Positions 34,201 through 41,018 of a DNA stretch of 64,000 bases are shown here, in pieces. This DNA comes from Pseudonocardia broussonetiae (GTDB lineage Bacteria; Actinomycetota; Actinomycetes; Mycobacteriales; Pseudonocardiaceae), in contig NZ_CP053564.1 in assembly GCF_013155125.1 (NCBI RefSeq), positions 565,501-629,500 on the forward strand. Direction: 5' to 3'. Position 1 is the stretch's first letter. Each line of letters opens with the position of its first letter. Made by a program: the position numbers and the translations under genes. Under the pieces are notes generated by a model. It was given only the letters and a program-made list of their open reading frames with translations. It searched no databases and had not been told where the DNA came from.

Positions 34201-34455
34201 GTGTCGGCCAACCGCCACCTCGCCGACCTCCTCGACGCCCCACCGGCGGTGAAGCTGTCCGCCCCGGTCACCGTCGTCGTCGCGGCCGACGACCCGAGCA
34301 CCGCGCAGTCACCGCACCGCGCGCGGGACTGGCAGCTGGTGGCCGAGCGCGTCGAGCTGCACGAGCTGGCGGACGGCGGCCACTACTTCCTGCGCACCCG
34401 GCCTGAGGAGGCGGCGCAGGCCGTGCTCCGCGCCACCGAACTGTTGTCCTCGTGA
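31207..34455 (+). CDS. Free-standing NRPS module: half C, A, T, TE
   Basis: This 1082-aa protein begins with only the C-terminal half of a condensation domain (about 1-220, no HHxxxDG), followed by a complete A domain (TSGSTGEPKGV near 387, NAYGLTET, YRSGDHGRWL, NGKIDRKAL with the A10 Lys), a carrier (GGTSLSAVKL, Ser 782) and a C-terminal thioesterase (CFPYAGGN, GHSAGA Ser 915, His in DGGHYF) resembling type II editing enzymes. By hand alignment to GrsA the pocket reads D-I-W-S-S-T-A-D-D, close to codes I recall for diaminobutyrate (DIWELTADD), consistent with Dap. The start at ATG 31207 follows GGGAGGAGGAG. The syrP-like gene starts 24 bp after the stop. Confidence 0.88.
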   Translation: MAAPAEAGRDFWREVLVAGGSTAVPRWAPEPVAGVAEHVARIPDGVLTALRRLADEQGTPPASLVTAAHAAVLAALSGERGVVTGYVPAAGGRPLPLRLTTEPRSWRALSAEAHRATAELVAHAGFPVDELLYELGVAGPSFETVLDPTGGDGELSDGVVLRVGFTGDALRLLHRTDVLDADCAARIAGYHLTALGRLAAEPDADHRRHGLVGAEERRFQLDGLAGPQRDLPDRRFHELFEQRVALHPDAVAAVHGDRSWTYRELNTRANRLGRALLARGLGREDVVAVVTERNLDWMAAVLAVFKAGGAYLPVEPHFPADRIATTLSRAGCALVLTEPGSTTTLDQALGSLPGVRSLLVEDAYREDHPDGDLGIAVTADQLAYIYFTSGSTGEPKGVMCEQAGMLNHLLAKIEDLEVAEGEVLAQTAPQCFDISLWQLVAALLVGGRTLLVEQEVILDVARFVDTVVDARVGVLQIVPSYLDVVVAYLEQHPRVLPDLHCVSTTGEALKKELAQRWFAAQPGIALANAYGLTETSDDTNHEVMHRAPDGPRVPLGAAVRNVRVYVVDEHLEPVPLGAPGEIVFSGVCVGRGYVNDPERTRAVFTADPHRDGDRLYRSGDHGRWLPDGKLEFLGRRDTQIKIRGFRIEMGEIENTLLRVPGVRDGAVVVAELAGGSSHLVAFYSGVAAEPDLLRDRLAGSLPSYMVPSAFHHRESLPLTANGKIDRKALSALAGELDVVGQPYDAPITPTEQWLAASWAALFGVPAEQIGRGDHFFDRGGTSLSAVKLAIALKRVVSLKDVTRHPVLADLAGLVDSRSEGRPESQPALLQPLSQTDGAPTGALVCFPYAGGNAVNFRPLAGALRGSGIAVHAVELPGHDVAGRSEPFAPLAQVVDQVVAEITGLGLTGVMLWGHSAGAAFAWATAHRLQERGVDVAGVFLCAQLLGTAADRRAGITELAGRSDAEIAAGLSGDGGYTELGELDTERAAHVGAAYRHDYVSANRHLADLLDAPPAVKLSAPVTVVVAADDPSTAQSPHRARDWQLVAERVELHELADGGHYFLRTRPEEAAQAVLRATELLSS

Positions 34456-34478
34456 GCGGCTACGGAAAGGAACCTCCC

Positions 34479-35456
34479 ATGTCCTCCTCGTTCCCGGCAT
34501 CGTCCCCCGCCCTGCTCGACCTGGATCTGCGACCCGGCAGGCCGCCGGTGCTGCAGGCCGACTCCGTCGGCGGCATGGGCTGGGACGAGTACCGGGACGC
34601 GCTGCGCGCCGCCGTCGTCCGGCACGGGGCGGTCCTGGTCCGCGGCCTCGGGCTGCGCGACGCGGAGGACGTCGCCGACGTCTTCCGGGGGCTGGCCACC
34701 ACCCTGATGACGGAGAGGGAGGCGTTCGCCTCCCGCCAGAGCTACTCCGAGGGCGTGTACTCGTCGTCGACGTGGCCCGCGAACCAGCCGATGTGCATGC
34801 ACCACGAGCTGAGCTACGCCGTCGAGTTCCCCAGCCTGATGATGTTCGCCTGCCTGGGCGCGCCGACCGACGGCGGGGCGACCGCCGTGGCCGACTCACC
34901 GACCGTCCTCGCCGCACTGCCCCGTGGGCTGGTCGACCGGTTCGAACGGGAGGGCTGGCTGCTGACCCGCAGCTACAACGACGAGATCGGCGCGACCGTC
35001 GCCGAGGCGTTCGGCACCGAGGACCGGGCCGCCGTGGAGGGCTACTGCCGCGCGAACGCGATCGAGTTCCAGTGGCAGCCCGACGGCGGGCTGCGCACCC
35101 GCCAGCGGCGTGCCGCGGTGGTGCGCCACCCGCTCACCGGGCAGCGCTGCTGGTTCAACCAGGTCGCCTTCCTCAACGAGTGGACGATGGCGCCCGAGGT
35201 GCGGGAGTACCTGGTGGACGTCTACGGCCCCGACGGGCTCCCGTTCAACACCCGCTTCGGCAACGGCGAGCCGATCGGCGCCGACGTCGTCGACCTGCTC
35301 GCCGGCGTCTACGACGCGCACACCGTGCGCGAGCCGTGGCAGGCCGGTGACCTGATGCTCGTCGACAACATCCGCGCCGCGCACAGCAGGGAGGCCTACT
35401 CCGGACCGCGCGAGGTGCTGGTCGCGATGGCCGACCCGATGCGCGCCGGCGCCTGA
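34479..35456 (+). CDS. SyrP-like Fe(II)/2-oxoglutarate hydroxylase
   Basis: The 325-aa enzyme belongs to the TauD/TfdA superfamily. Its pattern resembles SyrP-type hydroxylases, which beta-hydroxylate an amino acid while it is tethered to an NRPS carrier. Seen are the metal motif region CMHHELSY, CLGAPTDGGATAVADS, WFNQVAFLNEW, PFNTRFGNGEPI and the distal His/Arg of AAHSREAYSGPREV (2-oxoglutarate binding). It lies between the NRPS module and sbnB in a tight operon (GAAAGGA site 7 bases before ATG 34479; 15 bp to sbnB). The most economical substrate is carrier-bound Dap, giving beta-hydroxy-Dap, but an aspartyl-type substrate is possible. Confidence 0.82.
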   Translation: MSSSFPASSPALLDLDLRPGRPPVLQADSVGGMGWDEYRDALRAAVVRHGAVLVRGLGLRDAEDVADVFRGLATTLMTEREAFASRQSYSEGVYSSSTWPANQPMCMHHELSYAVEFPSLMMFACLGAPTDGGATAVADSPTVLAALPRGLVDRFEREGWLLTRSYNDEIGATVAEAFGTEDRAAVEGYCRANAIEFQWQPDGGLRTRQRRAAVVRHPLTGQRCWFNQVAFLNEWTMAPEVREYLVDVYGPDGLPFNTRFGNGEPIGADVVDLLAGVYDAHTVREPWQAGDLMLVDNIRAAHSREAYSGPREVLVAMADPMRAGA

Positions 35457-35471
35457 TCGCCGGGACCGGAG

Positions 35472-36557
35472 ATGACCACCACCGATCCCACCGCCACCGA
35501 GTCCACCACGTCCGGGCCCACCACCTCCGGGCCGCTCACCGTGCCACCGTTCGCGGTGATCTCGGGCGCCCAGGTCCAGCAGGCGCTGCAGGGGCGCGAG
35601 GAGCAGATCGTCCAGCTGGTCGAGACCACCTACCGGATCCACGGCGCGGGCGACTCGGTGAACCCGCCGTCGTACTTCCTGCGGTTCCCCGACCGGCCGT
35701 CGTCCCGGATCATCGCGCTGCCGGCCTCGATCGGCGGGCAGGTGCGGGTCGACGGCCTGAAGTGGATCTCGAGCTTCCCGGGCAACACGGCGTCGGGCAT
35801 CCCGAGGGCCTCGGCCGTGCTGATCCTCAACGACCACGACACCGGCTACCCGTTCGCGTGCCTGGAGAGCTCGATCATCAGCGCCACCAGGACGGCCGCC
35901 TCGGCCGCCCTGGCGGCCGACCACCTCAGCCGCGGCCGGCCGCGCCCGACCCGCGTCGGGTTCTTCGGGACCGGCCTGATCGCCCGCTACATCCACACCT
36001 TCCTGGCCGCCACCGGGTGGTCGTTCGACGAGATCGGCGTGCACGACCTGTCCGCCGAGAGCGCTGCGGGGTTCTGCGGCCGGCTGGAGCAGGCGGGGGC
36101 CGGGGGCCGGGTGACCGTGCACGAGAGCGCGGAGCAGCTGATCCGGTCCAGCGACCTGGTGGTGTTCGCCACGATCGCCGGGACGCCGCACGTCAGCGAG
36201 CCCGCGTGGTTCGACCACCGTCCACTGGTGCTGCACGTGTCGCTGCGCGACCTCGCACCGGAGGTACTGCTCGCCTCGACCAACATCGTCGACGACGTCG
36301 AGCACTGCCTCAAGGCCGACACCTCACCGCACCTCGTCGAGCAGCTCACCGGCAACCGGGACTTCCTGGCGGGCACGCTGGACGACGTGATCAGCGGGCG
36401 CACGACGGTCCCGGCGGACCGCCCGACGGTGTTCTCGCCCTTCGGGCTCGGGGTGCTCGACCTCGCGGTCGGCAAGTTCGTCTACGACGAGGTTTCCCGG
36501 TCCGGCGCCCTGCACGTCGTCGACGACTTCTTCCACGAACGGCGCCGCTTCGGCTAG
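35472..36557 (+). CDS. sbnB: SbnB-like 2,3-diaminopropionate-forming dehydrogenase
   Basis: The 361-aa protein belongs to the ornithine cyclodeaminase/mu-crystallin family and has the features of SbnB, the NAD-dependent enzyme that oxidises ACEGA to L-Dap and 2-oxoglutarate. Conserved stretches are NPPSYFLRFPD, LPASIGG, GLKWISSFPGNTASGIPRAS, the Rossmann motif GFFGTGLIARY, and LHVSLRDLAPE with IVDDVEHCLK. It closes the biosynthetic operon. Together with sbnA it gives a complete route from phosphoserine and glutamate to Dap. The N-terminal 25 residues are a Thr/Ser/Pro-rich extension. No end hairpin is obvious. Confidence 0.88.
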   Translation: MTTTDPTATESTTSGPTTSGPLTVPPFAVISGAQVQQALQGREEQIVQLVETTYRIHGAGDSVNPPSYFLRFPDRPSSRIIALPASIGGQVRVDGLKWISSFPGNTASGIPRASAVLILNDHDTGYPFACLESSIISATRTAASAALAADHLSRGRPRPTRVGFFGTGLIARYIHTFLAATGWSFDEIGVHDLSAESAAGFCGRLEQAGAGGRVTVHESAEQLIRSSDLVVFATIAGTPHVSEPAWFDHRPLVLHVSLRDLAPEVLLASTNIVDDVEHCLKADTSPHLVEQLTGNRDFLAGTLDDVISGRTTVPADRPTVFSPFGLGVLDLAVGKFVYDEVSRSGALHVVDDFFHERRRFG

Positions 36558-36622
36558 GGGTCGTTGACAGCCGGGAGGGCGACGGGCCGCCACCGCGGGG
36601 CGGGTCGCGCGTTGTACCGGGC

Positions 36623-37495
36623 ATGGACACCGTCGCCCGGCTCGCGGGCTGCGCCGCCGCGCTGGCGCTCGTGTTCGGCGCCGCGTTCGGCGTCGGGGCG
36701 GCGGTGGGCGAGCCGCCGGTGGTGCCGGTGCCGGCGGCGCAGCAGGCCGACGACCGGGCCGACGAGCACGTGCCCGTCCTCCCCGACCCCGCCGACGGCC
36801 TCTCCGCCACCGCCGCGGGCTACACGCTCGTGCCCGCCGTCGACACGCTGGTTCCCGGTGAGCGGGGCGAGTACGCGTTCACGGTGACCGGGCCCGACGG
36901 GGAGCCGGTCACCGACGTGGAGGTCGTGCACGAGGAGCCGGTGCACCTGGTCGTGGTGCGCCGCGACGCCGCGGGCTTCCAGCACCTGCACCCCGAGGTC
37001 GGCCCCGACGGCGTCTGGCGGACCCCGCTGACGCTGCCCGCGGGCGGGATCTACCGCGTCTACGCCGACCTCGCGCCGACCGGCGGCCCCGCGCTCGTCC
37101 TCGGCACCGACCTGTTCGCGCCCGGCGACTTCACGCCCATCCCGTTCGGCCCGTCGCGGGTGGCGCAGGTCGACGGCTACCAGGTGCGCCTCGACGGCGG
37201 GCTCGTGCCCGGCGAGGCGTCCCCCGTGTTCGCGACGGTCAGCCTCGACGGCGCCCCGGTCACCGACCTGCAGCCCTACCTCGGCGCGTTCGGCCACCTC
37301 GTCGCGCTGCGCCGCGCCGACCTCGCCTACGCGCACGCCCACCCCGGCGCGCCGGCGCCCGCCGCGGGCGACCGCGCCGGGCCGGGGATCGCGTTCGCCG
37401 CCGAGGTGCCGTCGGCCGGCGGGTACCGGCTGTTCCTGGAGTTCCGCCACGGCGGTGTCGTCCGCACCGCCGAGTTCACCGTGGACGTCGGCTGA
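36623..37495 (+). CDS. Secreted or membrane-anchored His-motif protein, possible metal binding
   Basis: The 290-aa protein has an N-terminal signal or anchor (LAGCAAALALVFGAAFGVGAAVG), an Ala/Asp-rich spacer and two immunoglobulin-like beta repeats. Each repeat ends in a His cluster: GFQHLHPEVGPDG and AYAHAHPGAPAP. The first repeat also has EEPVHLVVVRRD and the second FGHLVALRRAD, so the two halves are related copies. Similar actinobacterial secreted proteins occur beside copper P-type ATPases, which suggests a role in binding copper or another metal outside the membrane. The next gene is an odd ATPase derivative, starting 1 base after this stop. Confidence 0.7.
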   Translation: MDTVARLAGCAAALALVFGAAFGVGAAVGEPPVVPVPAAQQADDRADEHVPVLPDPADGLSATAAGYTLVPAVDTLVPGERGEYAFTVTGPDGEPVTDVEVVHEEPVHLVVVRRDAAGFQHLHPEVGPDGVWRTPLTLPAGGIYRVYADLAPTGGPALVLGTDLFAPGDFTPIPFGPSRVAQVDGYQVRLDGGLVPGEASPVFATVSLDGAPVTDLQPYLGAFGHLVALRRADLAYAHAHPGAPAPAAGDRAGPGIAFAAEVPSAGGYRLFLEFRHGGVVRTAEFTVDVG

Positions 37496-37496
37496 C

Positions 37497-38594
37497 GTGC
37501 ACCGCGTCCCCGGCCCGGCCGCGGCGGCGGCGGTCGTCGTGCTCTCGGCCGTGCCGCCGTGGCAGTTCCGCAACTGGCAGTGGATCGCGCTCGCCCTCGC
37601 CGTGCCCGTCGTGCTGGCCGGGCTGCGGTCGGTCCGGGCCCGGCCCGGCACCGCGGAGCTCCTGACGGCCGCGGGCGCCGCGGGTGCGCTGGCGTGGTCG
37701 GCGTGGGTGCTGGTGGACGGCGGCGCGGGCGCGCCCGGGCTCGTCCAGCCCGCCGGGGCGCCGGTGCTGGCGCTGGACGCCGCGGCGGTGCTGGCGGTGC
37801 TGCTGCTGGTGCGCGACACCGGCGCGGACGGTCGACTCGCGCGCCCGGTCGCGGCCGTCGCCGCGCTCGTCGCCGCCGCGGCGGTGGCGGCGCTGGGGTT
37901 CCGGCTCGGGGCGGGCGACCCGGTGGGGGCGTTCTCGACGGCCGCCGCGGTGCTGGTCGCCGGGGCCCCGGCCGCGCTGCTGGTGCTCCCCCGCGTCCCC
38001 GACCCGTCGCCGCGGGTGGTCGTCGCCGCCGCCCACGGGCCCGGCGTGCTGCGCACCGCGGGCGCCCTGCACACCGCCGTGGGCGGCGACGGGCCGGTCG
38101 GGCGGGCCGTCGCCGACGCGGCGGGCCGCCGGCACCGCACGCTGCCCGGCGTCTCCGACGCCGACGGCGACCCCGCCACCGGCCTGCGCGGGGTGCTCTC
38201 GGAGTTCGCGGCGCCCGACGTCGTCGTCGCCCACGCCGCGCTCGCCGGCCCGCCGGACTGGCTGCGCGCGCACGGCGTCGAGCCCACCGCGGGCGCGGTG
38301 CAGGCGCACGGGCAGGGCGCGACGGTGTGGTGCGTGGCCTGGGACGGCGTCGCGCGCGGCTGGCTGGAGCTCGCGACGGCCCCGCCGCCCGGCACCCGGC
38401 GGCACGGGCTCGCCGCCGCCGTCGCGCTCGGGGCGGCGGCGCTCGGGGCGGGCGCGGCGGTGGCCGGGGCGCTGCCGCCCGCGAACGCCGGAGCGCTGCC
38501 CGCCGGCGTCGCGCTGCTGGTCGCGGCGGTGCGCCTGCTGCCGCTGCCCGACGGGGACCGCCACCGGCACCCGATCGGGGCTACCAGCCGGTAG
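37497..38594 (+). CDS. P1B-type ATPase-like membrane protein lacking catalytic motifs
   Basis: The 365-aa, Ala-rich membrane protein has several hydrophobic segments. PPWQFRNWQWIALALAVPVVL matches the first core helix of copper-transporting P1B-ATPases, and the segment VGAFSTAAAVLVAGAPAALLVLP aligns with the helix that normally carries the CPC metal site, here without any Cys. The phosphorylation motif DKTGT, TGES and the nucleotide-binding GDG/ND motifs are not found, and the protein is half the normal length. It could be a decayed ATPase or a repurposed membrane protein. The frame is open throughout with strong coding bias, which argues for a retained gene. GTG 37497 follows directly on the previous stop. 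Confidence 0.6.
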   Translation: MHRVPGPAAAAAVVVLSAVPPWQFRNWQWIALALAVPVVLAGLRSVRARPGTAELLTAAGAAGALAWSAWVLVDGGAGAPGLVQPAGAPVLALDAAAVLAVLLLVRDTGADGRLARPVAAVAALVAAAAVAALGFRLGAGDPVGAFSTAAAVLVAGAPAALLVLPRVPDPSPRVVVAAAHGPGVLRTAGALHTAVGGDGPVGRAVADAAGRRHRTLPGVSDADGDPATGLRGVLSEFAAPDVVVAHAALAGPPDWLRAHGVEPTAGAVQAHGQGATVWCVAWDGVARGWLELATAPPPGTRRHGLAAAVALGAAALGAGAAVAGALPPANAGALPAGVALLVAAVRLLPLPDGDRHRHPIGATSR

Positions 38595-38666
38595 GGTGTG
38601 CTTCCGCCCCCGACCGGGGCACGCACGCGATCGGAAGGCTCCGCCCATGACCGACCTCCCGGGCCG

Positions 38667-39302
38667 ATGACCGAGGCCAGCGCGCCCCCGCACCGCGGGG
38701 CACGCCTCTCCCGCAGTGCCCGCCGCGCCCAGCTCCTCGTCGCCGCGCGCGACGTGTTCGCCGCGCAGGGCTACCACTCCGCCGCGATGGACGACATCGC
38801 CGAGAAGGCCGGCGTCAGCAAGCCGGTGCTCTACCAGCACTTCCCCGGCAAGATGGAGCTCTACCGGGCGCTGCTGACGACCTACGCCGACGAGCTCGTC
38901 GAGCGCGTCCGCACCGCACTGAGCCACCACACCGACAACCACGCCCGGGCCCGCGCGTCCGTGGCGGCCTACTTCGACTTCGTCGCCGACGAGGGCAGCT
39001 CGTTCCGGCTGATCTTCGAGTCCGACCTGCGCGGCGAGCCCGAGGCGGCCGCGGTCGTCGAGGGGGCGTCGAGCCGCTGCATCGACCTCATCGCCGAGGC
39101 CGTCACCACCGACGCGGGTCTCGACGCGGCACGGGCGCGACTGCTCGCCGTCGGCGTCGTCGGGCTCAGCCAGGTCACGGCGCAGTACTGGCTCGACTCG
39201 GGCAAGGTCGTGCCGCGCGACGAGGCCGTCGAGCTGGCCACGGGCCTCGCCTGGCGCGGGCTGGCCGGCTTTCCCCTGATCAACCCCCCCGGCACGGGGT
39301 GA
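38667..39302 (+). CDS. TetR-family regulator (Rv3208-like)
   Basis: The 211-aa TetR regulator has the helix-turn-helix near residues 30-62 (AARDVFAAQGYHSAAMDDIAEKAGVSKPVLYQHFPGK), followed by a ligand-binding helical domain (YFDFVADEGSSFRLIFESD). The close match of the first 70 residues to the TetR protein encoded near moeZ and rhlE in mycobacteria (Rv3208, from memory) suggests it is part of the ancestral block rather than of the accessory insert upstream. TAGGGT at 38592-38597 is a possible -10. It is coupled to the next gene by a GTGA overlap. Confidence 0.85.
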   Translation: MTEASAPPHRGARLSRSARRAQLLVAARDVFAAQGYHSAAMDDIAEKAGVSKPVLYQHFPGKMELYRALLTTYADELVERVRTALSHHTDNHARARASVAAYFDFVADEGSSFRLIFESDLRGEPEAAAVVEGASSRCIDLIAEAVTTDAGLDAARARLLAVGVVGLSQVTAQYWLDSGKVVPRDEAVELATGLAWRGLAGFPLINPPGTG

Positions 39303-40135
39303 GTGACGACACCGCCGGCGGGAGCCGGCTGACGGCGCGGCGCGACGTGGCCCGCCCGCTGTCGGCGGCACTGGTGTCGGCGTCGGCGATCCCCCTGTTC
39401 GGCCTGCAGGAGCGCCCGGCCGGCTACGCGGTGCTGGTCGTCGGGCTCGTCGTCGCCGCGCTGGTCGACCGGGCGCTGCTGCGGCACCTGCTCCTCATCG
39501 GGGCCGGCCTGGTGATCATCAGCTCGATGTCGCTCGAGGCCGACCTCAGCGACGCCGGGATGCTGCGGTTCACCGTCACCCTGACGGCGGCGGTCGCGGT
39601 GCCCTACGCGATCTCCCGGTGGGTGTACCGGGAGGACGTCATCACCTTCCCCATCGGCACCGGGAACAGGTGGAGCCGGTTCGAGTTCGGCTACCTCGCG
39701 CTGGTCGTCGTCGGCGGGTACCTGATCCTCCCGGTGTACTTCCTGGGCTCCGGGGCGTACCTGAACTGGCCCGAGATCTCCGGGGCGAACGAGATCGCGC
39801 GGCTCTTCGTCGGCGTCAACGGCGTCGGGCTGTGGGACGAGCTGTTCTTCGTGTGCACGGTCTTCGCCCTGCTCCGGCGGCACTTCCCGTTCTGGCAGGC
39901 CAACCTGCTGCAGGCCGTCGTGTTCGTGTCGTTCCTGTGGGAGCTCGGGTACCGGGCCTGGGGCCCGCTGCTCACGATCCCGTTCGCCCTGCTGCAGGGC
40001 TACATCTTCCAGCGCACCCGCTCCCTGCCGTACGTGGTCACCGTGCACCTGACGTTCGACGTGATCATCTTCGCGATCCTGGTGCACGCCTACAACCCGG
40101 ACCTGGCGGACGTGTTCGTCACCGACCCGCGGTAG
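39299..40135 (+). CDS. CPBP-like membrane protein with altered protease motif
   Basis: The 278-aa protein has about eight membrane helices and ends with the layout of CPBP/Abi intramembrane proteases: motif 1 region WDELFFVCTVFALLRR, a middle segment FVSFLWELGYRAWGP and motif 3 region VTVHLTFDVIIF. The first motif normally reads EE...R (EELFFRG); here the first Glu is Asp and the Arg is Val, while the later His and Asp/Asn positions are kept. It may be a weak protease or a non-catalytic relative. It is translationally coupled to the TetR gene through the GTGA junction, so it may be its target or effector. Confidence 0.65.
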   Translation: MSDDTAGGSRLTARRDVARPLSAALVSASAIPLFGLQERPAGYAVLVVGLVVAALVDRALLRHLLLIGAGLVIISSMSLEADLSDAGMLRFTVTLTAAVAVPYAISRWVYREDVITFPIGTGNRWSRFEFGYLALVVVGGYLILPVYFLGSGAYLNWPEISGANEIARLFVGVNGVGLWDELFFVCTVFALLRRHFPFWQANLLQAVVFVSFLWELGYRAWGPLLTIPFALLQGYIFQRTRSLPYVVTVHLTFDVIIFAILVHAYNPDLADVFVTDPR

Positions 40136-40145
40136 CAGCAGGTGG

Positions 40146-41018
40146 TCAGGCCGCCTGGCGGCCGAGCGCTCCCCGCACGAGGGCGCCGAGCCGCCCGGAC
40201 ACCCCGGCCACCCGCTCCAGCGGCAGCATGTGCCCGGCCTCCGGGAAGATCGTCAGCGACGCCGAGGGCAGCGCGGCGCGGATCCGCCGGGCCGCGGGCA
40301 GCGGGGTGAGCCGGTCGCGGGAGCCGGCGAGCACGACGGTCGGGATCTCGGCGAAGGCGGCCAGCGCGGCGTCGCGCTCGTGCGCGGCGAGCGTCGGCCG
40401 GAACCCCGACAGCGTCGACGGGCGGCACGCGGCCAGCGACCGTGCGGTGGTCCGCAGGGCCTCCCGGTCGGCGTCGGGCCCCAGCAGCAGCCACTTCGCC
40501 GCGGGGGTGAGCGCCCGGGGGCTGCCCAGCCGCGAGCCCGCGGCCCACCGCTTCGACCCGAAGAGCCGCTCCTCCACCGCGCGCACGACCGGGACGGTGC
40601 GCTGCGGCAGGCCGAACGAGGTGTTCGCCAGGCCGCCCGACGCCGTCGCGACGAGCCCGATGCCGGCCGCGCGGGCCACCACGTCGGGGTGCCGCTCGGC
40701 CAGCGCCATCAGCGTCATCCCGCCCATGGAGTGCCCGGCGAGCACGAGCGGGCCGGTGGGGGCGGTCGCGGCGACGACCGCGGCGAGGTCGTCGGCGAGC
40801 TGGTCGAGCGTCATCGACGCCGGGTCGGCGGTGCCGGAGCGCCCGTGCCCGCGGTGGTCGTAGCGCACGACCCGGGCGCCCGGCCCGGCCAGCGCGGACG
40901 ACACCGGCGCCCAGGTCGTGGAGTCCAGCGTCCAGCCGTGCGCGAGCACGACCGTCACGGGTGCGGTCTCGGGTCCCTCCACCTCGATGTGCAGGGGGAC
41001 CCCGTCGGAGGCGCGCAT
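40146..41018 (-). CDS. Alpha/beta-fold hydrolase
   Basis: The 290-aa hydrolase has a clear triad: Ser in AGHSMGGMTLMAL, Asp in AGSRDRLTPLP and His in EAGHMLPLE, plus the oxyanion motif LAHGWTLDSTTW and YDHRGHGRSG. It lies downstream of the AurF-like gene with a single-base TGATG overlap, so the two proteins are made together. This pairing suggests hydrolysis of an ester or thioester made or modified by the oxygenase. It ends convergently 11 bp from the CPBP-like gene. The substrate is unknown. Confidence 0.82.
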   Translation of the reverse strand: MRASDGVPLHIEVEGPETAPVTVVLAHGWTLDSTTWAPVSSALAGPGARVVRYDHRGHGRSGTADPASMTLDQLADDLAAVVAATAPTGPLVLAGHSMGGMTLMALAERHPDVVARAAGIGLVATASGGLANTSFGLPQRTVPVVRAVEERLFGSKRWAAGSRLGSPRALTPAAKWLLLGPDADREALRTTARSLAACRPSTLSGFRPTLAAHERDAALAAFAEIPTVVLAGSRDRLTPLPAARRIRAALPSASLTIFPEAGHMLPLERVAGVSGRLGALVRGALGRQAA

